Assembly: GCA_944323945.1 (NCBI GenBank)
Contig: CALUUL010000022.1
Coordinates: 1-31,136, forward strand
Source: Candidatus Gastranaerophilales bacterium
Lineage (GTDB): Bacteria; Cyanobacteriota; Vampirovibrionia; Gastranaerophilales; Gastranaerophilaceae
Direction of reading: 5' to 3'
Length of the DNA stretch: 31,136 nucleotides
The notes under the pieces were generated by a model. It saw nothing but the letters and a program-made list of their open reading frames with translations. It was not told the origin of the DNA and ran no database searches. The position numbers and the translations under genes are program-made. Below, in pieces: positions 26,084 through 31,136 of this stretch (the first letter of the stretch is position 1; each line of letters opens with the position of its first letter).

Positions 26084-26410
26084 ATGAGAACAGAAAAAAA
26101 AGAGCAGAAAAAAGAAAACTTCATTAAAAAGATTATCCGCACACACAGATTAAAAGAAGAAGAAAAAGTTAGAAAACAATTAAGCTTTTTATTCCAACAA
26201 GTTTTTCAATATTATTACAGTTTACAAAAGCCAAGACTTTCAGAAGTTGATTTACCTGAATTTATTTATGACAAAGAATTCAAGGAAAAAGCTGAAAGAA
26301 AAGCATATGAAGAATTATTGTACAGAATTGCAGACAGAAAAGTTGTAAACAAACTTTTTACAAAAAGAATAAAACAACTTAAAAGAGAAGGAAATAAAAC
26401 AACTTTATAG
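26084..26410 (+). CDS. Basic helical protein of unknown function
   Basis: 108 aa; ATG 26084 is preceded by AGGAGTTTACAAAA. The protein is highly charged with a long basic N-terminus (EKKEQKKENFIKKIIRTHRL), an aromatic helix (FLFQQVFQYYYSLQK) and a basic C-terminus. It has no recognised domain. Its basic character and place between a DNA-binding regulator and a replication-type gene make a nucleic-acid-binding role possible, but nothing proves it. The next gene starts 9 nt after its stop. Confidence 0.7.
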   Translation: MRTEKKEQKKENFIKKIIRTHRLKEEEKVRKQLSFLFQQVFQYYYSLQKPRLSEVDLPEFIYDKEFKEKAERKAYEELLYRIADRKVVNKLFTKRIKQLKREGNKTTL

Positions 26411-26419
26411 AAGGTTAAA

Positions 26420-27292
26420 ATGGCTATCAAAGAAGATAAAATTATAAGACCGTTTTTTTCACACGATTATACACCACTTGAAGATAAGAATTTACTTAAA
26501 TTGTTTATCACAATGGGTGCAGAAGGTTACGGAATATATTGGTTAATTGTTGAGTTTATGCACCAAAACACCTTTATTGTTGGTGAAGAAGAATTGCTTG
26601 CTTTTAAGTTTCGTGTTGATGTTGAAAAAATAAAATCTGTCATGAACAATTTTCAACTATTCAGAATAGAAGAACGTGAAACCGATTCTGTGTATATTTC
26701 TGACAGAATTTTAAGAAATCTAAATTATGTTGAACAAAAAAATGAAGATAAAAAACAAGCCGCAAATGTCCGTTGGTTATTATCAGCATTTAATAAGGCG
26801 TATATAGAATTTTTTGAAGAAGAGCCAATTTTGCAACCTTCAGAAATTGAATGCCTTAAAAAATACAATGAAAAAATTCCTGATTTAAAAAACAAATTGC
26901 GTGATATTATTTACACCTTAAAAGGGCTAAAGTTTGATACTGATGTTAATTTTAAACCATGTGCAAATTGGCTATTAAAAGATAATAACCTTGCAAGATT
27001 ATTAAATGGTGAATTTGGAAAACTAAAGCATAAAAAAACGGAAAAAGAATTAAAAGAAGAACAACGCAAACTTCAACTTGAAGAACAAAAACGCAATGAG
27101 CCTTCAGAACTTGAACTGCAAATTGAAAAAATTTTAAACAAAAACGAAGCTCTTGATTTTATCGCAAATTTTTATGCAGACAGAAAAGTTGTTATAAATG
27201 GTGGTCGTGCTTTGATATTGCCTACTTTAAGAAGACTAACGGAAAAATTTGATATAGCCGAAAGAGAGGTAATTGAAAGATGTCAGCATTAA
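26420..27292 (+). CDS. Lin1244/Lin1753-type (DUF4373) replication-associated protein
   Basis: 290 aa; ATG 26420 is preceded by GAAGGTTAAA. The N-terminus (FFSHDYTPLEDKNLLKLFIT, then GAEGYGIYWLIVEFM) is the typical start of the Lin1244/Lin1753 domain, a winged-helix-type module common at the front of phage replication proteins. The domain ends near ANVRW (about 120). A middle helical region leads to a Lys/Glu-rich coiled linker (about 210-240). The C-terminus (ELELQIEKILNKNEALDFIA ... LPTLRRLTEKFDIAEREVIE) may be a DnaD- or loader-like helical end. Relatives often act in replication initiation or helicase loading. No helicase gene is visible in the window. Confidence 0.8.
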   Translation: MAIKEDKIIRPFFSHDYTPLEDKNLLKLFITMGAEGYGIYWLIVEFMHQNTFIVGEEELLAFKFRVDVEKIKSVMNNFQLFRIEERETDSVYISDRILRNLNYVEQKNEDKKQAANVRWLLSAFNKAYIEFFEEEPILQPSEIECLKKYNEKIPDLKNKLRDIIYTLKGLKFDTDVNFKPCANWLLKDNNLARLLNGEFGKLKHKKTEKELKEEQRKLQLEEQKRNEPSELELQIEKILNKNEALDFIANFYADRKVVINGGRALILPTLRRLTEKFDIAEREVIERCQH

Positions 27293-27744
27293 AAAAAATA
27301 ATGAATGATGAAATAAAAAAATATCAGGGCAGAATATATTACCTTGATATTCAAAAAGATATTTACGGTAACCTAAAAAAGCCAAGAATAGAAAAAGCAA
27401 CTTGGATATTTAACACAAGTTGTTATGACCATTCTTCTTTTGAATTACATCACGTTATTAAATACACGCATTATGAACATAATAAATTTTGGTATAAAAA
27501 TCACGGACTTAAAATGTGTTTAATTTTAATACCAAAAATCATGCACCAACACCTTGAAAATCCTATTCACGCATTAAGTGATAAAGATTTTTATAACAAA
27601 TATTTAATTCATAAGTACGAATTAGTATTTGATAAAAAAGATTTTGACAAGGGAAACTTCCCCATAATCCTAATAAAACCAACTGAGGACGAGATTGAAT
27701 ATGACGGTTGTTTTGACAGTTTGTATGAAGGAGTTAGTCCATGA
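27280..27744 (+). CDS. HNH-like protein of unknown role
   Basis: 154 aa; ATG 27280 overlaps the previous stop by 13 nt, with AGAGG 10 nt upstream. FELHHVIKY (H57, H58), YKNHGL (N74) and LIPKIMHQHLENP (H89, H91) follow the order HH...N...H of HNH/beta-beta-alpha-metal nucleases. The spacing is short and the usual cysteine pair is missing, so activity is uncertain. The end (about 125-150) is acidic. In the early operon it could be a nicking or recombination enzyme, or a fold relative without activity. The ATGA overlap with the next gene implies coupled translation. Confidence 0.6.
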   Translation: MSALKKIMNDEIKKYQGRIYYLDIQKDIYGNLKKPRIEKATWIFNTSCYDHSSFELHHVIKYTHYEHNKFWYKNHGLKMCLILIPKIMHQHLENPIHALSDKDFYNKYLIHKYELVFDKKDFDKGNFPIILIKPTEDEIEYDGCFDSLYEGVSP

Positions 27745-28028
27745 GCAAAAGAAGAAAAAGATTTATTTCTAAATATGAAAATGAAGCTACTTATATTGTA
27801 GGCAAAAAAGTCGTCAAAATTGAAGAACAAAACACTGTAATAGGCGATAAATTAAAAACTGTTTTTTATTGTGAATCAATAAATAAGCCTGAAGGTAGAA
27901 TGTGCATTGCATGGGGAAAGACAAACTTTGAGGTAGGCGACATAGTTGATATGAAAGGCAGAATCAAGGACGACATTTTTCTTGTATGGACTTTGATGTT
28001 CCGAAAAAACAGAGAGAAAACGCAATGA
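27741..28028 (+). CDS. Possible OB-fold nucleic-acid-binding protein
   Basis: 95 aa; ATG 27741 (ATGA overlap) with AAGGAG 8 nt upstream. A basic N-terminus (MSKRRKRFISKY) is followed by beta-rich sequence: TYIVGKKVVKIEEQN, LKTVFYCESI, MCIAWGKTNFEVGDIVDMKG and IFLVWTLMFRK. The GDxVxMxGRxKDxxFLVW ending resembles OB-fold proteins, which often bind single-stranded DNA. Its place beside a replication-type gene fits. It lacks the acidic C-terminal tail of typical SSB. Assignment is tentative. Confidence 0.6.
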   Translation: MSKRRKRFISKYENEATYIVGKKVVKIEEQNTVIGDKLKTVFYCESINKPEGRMCIAWGKTNFEVGDIVDMKGRIKDDIFLVWTLMFRKNREKTQ

Positions 28029-28240
28029 ATGAAATATTTATTAAATTTGAAGAAATGCCAATAAGCGAGCTAGAAATGGTATTTGAATACTTAGTTGAAA
28101 CAATAAAATTCAAAAAGGAACAAGAACGATTAAAGAAGAAACATTTAATACGCAACGTGAATTTAACAATAAATTCCCAACAAAAATGTTCATCTGTACA
28201 AACTGTGGACAACTCACAGATGATAAATACACGTGTTTAA
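28025..28240 (+). CDS. Small helical protein (71 aa)
   Basis: ATG 28025 overlaps the previous stop (ATGA), which favours it over the upstream in-frame ATG at 27986. It starts MNEIFIKFEEMPISELEMVF and continues with a helix EYLVETIKFKKEQERLKKKH. The C-terminal 18 residues overlap the next gene in another frame and look less like constrained protein. Function unknown; the front half resembles short coupled proteins of early phage operons. Confidence 0.55.
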   Translation: MNEIFIKFEEMPISELEMVFEYLVETIKFKKEQERLKKKHLIRNVNLTINSQQKCSSVQTVDNSQMINTRV

Positions 28241-28386
28241 AATGCGGTTGGCGAGCAGACGGACTATTAAAAACTTGGGACAAAGGTTACAAATACACAA
28301 TTATTGAAACCGGAACCAACGAAGAAATATTTATACCAATAGAACTATTAAAAGAAGGAGTAAAAAATGACAAAGAAAAATCTTGA
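28186..28386 (+). CDS. Small zinc-ribbon protein
   Basis: 66 aa; ATG 28186 lies inside the end of the previous gene and has no strong ribosome site, so translation may depend on it. C4-xx-C7 and C17-xx-C20 (FICTNCGQLTDDKYTCLKCG) form a compact zinc ribbon. WRADGLLKTWDKGYKYTIIE follows, with a beta-rich, acidic C-terminus. It ends inside the next gene (20-nt overlap). Zinc ribbons of this size bind nucleic acid or mediate protein contact; the partner is unknown. Confidence 0.65.
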   Translation: MFICTNCGQLTDDKYTCLKCGWRADGLLKTWDKGYKYTIIETGTNEEIFIPIELLKEGVKNDKEKS

Positions 28387-29065
28387 AGGAATGACAAAAG
28401 CAGAGTTAAAAGAAAGAGAAAAGCAACTTGCCCAAGAATGTGAGCAGCTTCAAAAAGTTATTGAGGCAAGCAACACAACAATCTTTGATTTACTTATCAA
28501 TGAAGTTAAAAAAGAAATGGAAAACAATATTGCAGAAGAAGAATGGAAAAAATTAAAAGAAAATCAAAAGAAAATTGAGAGTTACCGTAGTATTGAAAAA
28601 ACATTACAGAACCAAGAAGACCTTCTTGAAAGAAAAAAAGAAGAACTTAAAGATGTTCAATCTGCAATTGAGTGCTATCAACCAACACTATTTGAACAAC
28701 CCGAAGAAAAACAAGAAATTGAAGGCGAAGCTGAAGTAACCAATTTTGAATATTGTGGCACGCCTATTAAAACGGGTGATGTATTCAAAAAAACATCAGA
28801 AGGCGAAGACACTATTTATTATCTTATTAAAAAATCTACCGAGATTTCAAATAGTTATGCAATTATTTCAAGCATTTTTGAAGGTGAAAGATGTTTGCAA
28901 TATCCTAGCAACTTTAAAATTTTAGAAGGTAGTGATTTTGTCGGCAATATTTATAGCGAAGAAAACGAAAAAGCACTTGAAGGTTTAAAGAAAATCGCAG
29001 ACAGTCAAGAAAATACCGCTTCTAAAGACACATCTTCAGAAGACAAGGAAGATGAAAAGGAATAG
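28367..29065 (+). CDS. Coiled-coil protein with an acidic tail and QPTLF motif
   Basis: 232 aa; ATG 28367 is preceded by AGGAGTAAAAA. Residues about 8-100 form an almost continuous charged coil (KAELKEREKQLAQECEQLQK onward). A linker holds QPTLF (105-109), which matches the QxxLF sliding-clamp-binding pattern. About 120-205 is a small globular, beta-rich domain with ISNSYAIISSIFEGERCLQY. The C-terminus is Ser/Asp/Glu-rich and disordered. Family not recognised. A terminator follows immediately, so this is the last gene of the first early transcript. Confidence 0.7.
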   Translation: MTKKNLEGMTKAELKEREKQLAQECEQLQKVIEASNTTIFDLLINEVKKEMENNIAEEEWKKLKENQKKIESYRSIEKTLQNQEDLLERKKEELKDVQSAIECYQPTLFEQPEEKQEIEGEAEVTNFEYCGTPIKTGDVFKKTSEGEDTIYYLIKKSTEISNSYAIISSIFEGERCLQYPSNFKILEGSDFVGNIYSEENEKALEGLKKIADSQENTASKDTSSEDKEDEKE

Positions 29066-29078
29066 TTATTGATTTCAC

Positions 29079-29114
29079 GCAGGGTAAATATCAACCCTTA
29101 CCCTGCTTTTCTTT
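29079..29114 (+). terminator. Intrinsic terminator after the coiled-coil gene
   Basis: GCAGGGTAA (29079-29087) pairs perfectly with TTACCCTGC (29098-29106) around a 10-nt loop and is followed by TTTTCTTT. It lies 13 nt after the stop at 29065. It splits the early block into two parts. The next gene has its ribosome site within 10 nt of the hairpin, so readthrough or anti-termination would be needed unless a promoter was missed. Confidence 0.85.
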
Positions 29115-29124
29115 GAGGTGCAAA

Positions 29125-29688
29125 ATGCAAGAAAATTCTACAAATAAATACATTAGAACTTCAAAAGGCAATAATGATGAATGTTATACATATCGTTATG
29201 CAGTTGAACCTTTGCTTGAATTTTTAAAAGCACATAAAGAGAAAACAATATGGTGTCCTTTTGATACTGAAAAATCGGAATTTGTAAAAGTTTTAAAAGA
29301 AAATAATTACAAAGTTACATATTCACACATTGATTATGGTCAAGATTTTTATAAATACGAACCTAAACATTTCGATTTAATAATTTCAAATCCACCGTTC
29401 ACAAATAAGACCGAAATGTTTAAAAGAATTTTAAACTTTAATAAACCTTTTGCAATTTTGATGTCAGTTTTATATCTCAATGACGGCACACCATACAGAT
29501 TATTCAAAGATATTGACCTGCAATTATTGTTATTTCCTAAAAGAATGACTTTTAAAGGTCAAACTTATACAAACAAAATAAATTTTATGTCCTGCTATTT
29601 CTGCAAAGATTTTCTTCCAAAACAGATAATATTCAGAGATTTCACAAACACTAATCAATTAAATTTATTTAAGAAAGGTGAACAATGA
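29125..29688 (+). CDS. NPPF-type DNA adenine methyltransferase (orphan)
   Basis: 187 aa from ATG 29125, which has GAGGTG just upstream; a TTG at 29113 would overlap that site. IISNPPF (86-92) is the catalytic NPPF motif of N6-adenine methyltransferases. An N-terminal NNDECYTYRYAVEPLLEFL and IWCPFDTEKSEFVKVLKENN replace the classical FxGxG SAM loop. FNKPFAILMSVLYLNDGTPY also belongs to this compact phage family. The protein ends QLNLFKKGEQ, where QLNLF (178-182) closely fits the sliding-clamp-binding consensus. No restriction partner is present. It could protect phage DNA or mark replicated DNA. The next gene starts inside its stop codon (ATGA). Confidence 0.75.
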   Translation: MQENSTNKYIRTSKGNNDECYTYRYAVEPLLEFLKAHKEKTIWCPFDTEKSEFVKVLKENNYKVTYSHIDYGQDFYKYEPKHFDLIISNPPFTNKTEMFKRILNFNKPFAILMSVLYLNDGTPYRLFKDIDLQLLLFPKRMTFKGQTYTNKINFMSCYFCKDFLPKQIIFRDFTNTNQLNLFKKGEQ

Positions 29689-30008
29689 CTTTATTAAAAC
29701 TTGTAAAAACAGGTGAAACAAAAAATTTCATAGATTTTGTAGAGCTTGAATCAGGCTTAAAAATTTGTTTAGTAAAAGAAAATTTTAATATCGCTTTGCA
29801 ACGTTTCATAACATGGCGTAAGGCTTCAAATACAACTTATTTTGCGGCACAACTTTTTAATTTAATATGCCATGCAGACGATATAAACAAAATTAAATTT
29901 TTGAAAGGTTTCCCTGAAGAAATGGTTGTTTGGCTTCTTTGGTACACGCACAAAGAAGGTGAAAAAGGTTTTATGCGTGAATATGAAAGGAATTTAACCA
30001 ATGATTAA
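29685..30008 (+). CDS. Unknown protein (107 aa) coupled to the methyltransferase
   Basis: ATG 29685 overlaps the methyltransferase stop (ATGA), and AAAGGTGAAC supplies the ribosome site. The protein is helical with an aromatic middle (FNIALQRFITWRKASNTTYF) and a tryptophan-rich end (EEMVVWLLWYTHKEGEKGFM). No membrane segment long enough, no signal, and no known motif is seen. Translation coupling makes a role alongside the methyltransferase possible, but not shown. Confidence 0.65.
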   Translation: MTLLKLVKTGETKNFIDFVELESGLKICLVKENFNIALQRFITWRKASNTTYFAAQLFNLICHADDINKIKFLKGFPEEMVVWLLWYTHKEGEKGFMREYERNLTND

Positions 30009-30096
30009 ACTATTTTTAATTATTGCACTACTTTGGTGTATAAGAGTTTGGACATATTTGAGAAAGGAAGACATGGAAAATGGCAACAAGAATTGA
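30001..30096 (+). CDS. 31-aa single-helix membrane microprotein
   Basis: ATG 30001 overlaps the previous stop (30006-30008) and is preceded by AAAGGAATTTAACC; stop TGA 30094-30096. The product MIKLFLIIALLWCIRVWTYL followed by RKEDMENGNKN is one hydrophobic helix with a charged tail, compatible with a small inner-membrane peptide. It shares the overlapping style of its neighbours. The start of the next gene (30080) lies within it. Confidence 0.5.
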   Translation: MIKLFLIIALLWCIRVWTYLRKEDMENGNKN

Positions 30097-30307
30097 AAAA
30101 ATTTTTAGAACAAACACAATTAATACAATGAATTTAATCCTAAATGAAGTTAGTGAATGTGTTGAAAATTTGAAAAAACAAAAACAAATTCCAAAACATA
30201 ATATTGCCGATTCGCTCATGAAAGTAGCACAAACAATTGATAAATTTTTCATCAAACACAATATTTCTGATGAAGAAATTACCAACGCAATAAAGAAAGG
30301 AAAATAA
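30080..30307 (+). CDS. Small helical protein (75 aa)
   Basis: ATG 30080 has AAGGAAG about 10 nt upstream, inside the preceding microprotein gene. Product starts MATRIEKIFRTNTINTMNLI, with SECVENLKKQKQIPKHNIAD and a final NISDEEITNAIKKGK, all helical and charged. No known domain. It sits in a run of tiny early genes of the type often found to be host-interaction proteins. Confidence 0.6.
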   Translation: MATRIEKIFRTNTINTMNLILNEVSECVENLKKQKQIPKHNIADSLMKVAQTIDKFFIKHNISDEEITNAIKKGK

Positions 30308-30309
30308 CA

Positions 30310-30564
30310 ATGGATAGAAAAATTGTTGAAACCAATATTGAACAAATTTCAAAAACTGTTAAGTCAATAGAAAGCAAACAAGAATGTAAACTTAAACGAA
30401 CTGTTCAGCAATATAATCAAGTTGTTCAACAAAACAAAAATCTGCAAACCGAACTAAACGTTTACAGAACCGCCTTAATTGAAATTCAAGCAATTGCAAA
30501 CAAAAGCAAGAATTATTCAAGCACCGCAACTAAAATCTATAACAAATGCAACGAGGTGCTTTAA
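30310..30564 (+). CDS. Small coiled-coil protein (84 aa)
   Basis: ATG 30310 has AAAGGAAAATAACA upstream and starts 3 nt after the previous gene's stop. EQISKTVKSIESKQECKLKR and YNQVVQQNKNLQTELNVYRT are heptad-like coil segments. The C-terminus (YSSTATKIYNKCNEVL) is short. Its last base is the first base of the next start codon (TAATG). Function unknown. Confidence 0.6.
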   Translation: MDRKIVETNIEQISKTVKSIESKQECKLKRTVQQYNQVVQQNKNLQTELNVYRTALIEIQAIANKSKNYSSTATKIYNKCNEVL

Positions 30565-31013
30565 TGAAAACACTAAAAATAATAATTGAAAATGATTCAA
30601 ATAGAAGAATTGAATTGTTTCATAATGAAAACGATAGCAAATTAAATCAATATGTTGATTATGAATTTCAAGTCGAAGATAATTTTAAACCATTTGACCA
30701 CACCTACAAAATTAACGGCAAATATTATTCACCTTGCAGACTTGATTTAAAACAATATATTTTAGCAGTTGAAGAATTTGAAATAAAAGGTAGCAAAGAA
30801 GATGAAACCTTCAAAAATGTTTTAACTTGCCCTATTTGTGGCTATATTTATCACGATTGTTGGGAATTTTCAAGAGATTTTGCAGACGATTTAGAATGTC
30901 CTATGTGTAAAAGTATCCTTGAATATGAACGAGAATATGAAGTAGCCTACACAACAAAAGTAAAAAAGATTACTGAACCTTACAGATTAGAGGTGCAAAA
31001 TGCTGACTTTTAA
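30564..31013 (+). CDS. Zinc-ribbon protein (149 aa)
   Basis: ATG 30564 is chosen over an in-frame ATG at 30546 because GAGGTG lies just before it and it joins the previous stop (TAATG). CPIC (C89, C92) and CPMC (C112, C115) form a zinc ribbon, with H and C residues (YIYHDCWEF) between them. The N-terminal half is beta-rich and acidic (KTLKIIIENDSNRRIELFHN). The tail is beta-rich with EVAYTTKVKKITEPYRLEVQ. Family not recognised. It overlaps the following gene by 14 nt. Confidence 0.65.
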   Translation: MKTLKIIIENDSNRRIELFHNENDSKLNQYVDYEFQVEDNFKPFDHTYKINGKYYSPCRLDLKQYILAVEEFEIKGSKEDETFKNVLTCPICGYIYHDCWEFSRDFADDLECPMCKSILEYEREYEVAYTTKVKKITEPYRLEVQNADF

Positions 31014-31136
31014 TCTTAAAAAAGAATGGTTTGAAAAAATAAAAAGCGGTGAAAAAACTCACGAATATAGAGAGTATAAGCCTTATTGGATAACTAGAAT
31101 TAGCAATTATTTTAACACGACTTTTGATGATGTTGA
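31000..31136 (+). CDS. ASCH-domain protein (5' part, continues beyond the right edge)
   Basis: ATG 31000 is preceded by AGAGGTGCAAA and overlaps the previous gene. The 45 visible codons begin MLTFNLKKEWFEKIKSGEKT and then HEYREYKPYW, the hallmark start of ASCH-type proteins (LxLKxxWFDxIxxGxKTxEYRexkpYW). ASCH domains share the PUA-like fold and bind RNA or modified nucleotides; phage members are common in early operons. The 3' end is missing, so length and completeness cannot be judged. Confidence 0.75.
   Translation, partial: MLTFNLKKEWFEKIKSGEKTHEYREYKPYWITRISNYFNTTFDDV

Noticed and set aside
27609..27830. Minus-strand ORFs in the early block (also 27964-28212, 30028-30345, 30140-30352)
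   Set aside because: Each is antisense to coupled plus-strand genes with ribosome sites and shows no family resemblance.
27986..28024. Upstream in-frame extension of the 71-aa gene
   Set aside because: The ATGA overlap at 28025 is the same coupling seen in neighbouring genes, and the 27986 ATG lies deep inside the previous gene without a ribosome site.
1..31136. tRNA genes, insertion sequences, integrase or att sites
   Set aside because: No cloverleaf, transposase, recombinase motif or matching end repeats could be found by eye.

Overview
This window is part of an A+T-rich tailed-phage genome or prophage, with virion genes ordered much as in T7-like short-tailed phages. No integrase, RNA polymerase, DNA polymerase, lysis enzyme, tRNA or CRISPR is visible. 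The host cannot be named. A set of gp14-, gp15- and gp16-like internal virion proteins usually accompanies DNA delivery through a Gram-negative envelope. The low G+C content, AAAGGAG-type ribosome binding sites and the FN3-like and receptor domains of the tail fibre are typical of gut bacteria and their prophages.

Left and centre (1-23.9 kb, all minus strand, transcribed right to left) is the late virion block. In order it holds small terminase, large terminase, two small proteins ending in LFG/IFG, a T7 gp13-like GNAT-fold protein, the portal, a Bbp19-like small protein, a scaffold-like protein, an unrecognised 242-aa protein, the major capsid protein, a bidirectional terminator, tail tubular A, tail tubular B (nozzle), a gp14-like protein, a gp15-like protein, a giant 2728-aa polyvalent protein in the gp16 slot, and a tail fibre that runs off the left edge. 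The terminator directly behind the capsid gene and the structured leader in front of it resemble the T7 arrangement that boosts capsid expression.

The switch region (about 23.9-25.9 kb) holds an unknown 133-aa gene with hairpins behind it and a long A/T-rich non-coding tract. That tract ends in TGCA-centred repeats, a candidate origin or regulatory array. Next come a three-helix membrane protein, a 35-aa plus-strand ORF and a Cro/CI-like repressor. Upstream of the repressor, a 14-bp-arm inverted repeat overlaps a near-consensus rightward promoter (TTGACA, 17 bp, TACAAT).

Right (25.9-31.1 kb, plus strand) is the early block of tightly overlapping small genes. It encodes a ribbon-helix-helix protein, a basic protein, a Lin1244/Lin1753 (DUF4373) replication-type protein, an HNH-like protein, a possible OB-fold protein, zinc-ribbon proteins, a coiled-coil protein, a terminator, an NPPF-type adenine methyltransferase, several unknowns and the start of an ASCH-domain protein at the right edge.

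The divergent layout around a repressor suggests a temperate phage with T7-like virion architecture but host-type transcriptional control. The most unusual gene is the 2728-aa protein. It combines a ParB-like domain, two zincin-type metallopeptidase motifs, an ADP-ribosyltransferase-like domain, a coiled coil and a hydrophobic C-terminus, and is probably carried in the virion and ejected into the cell.
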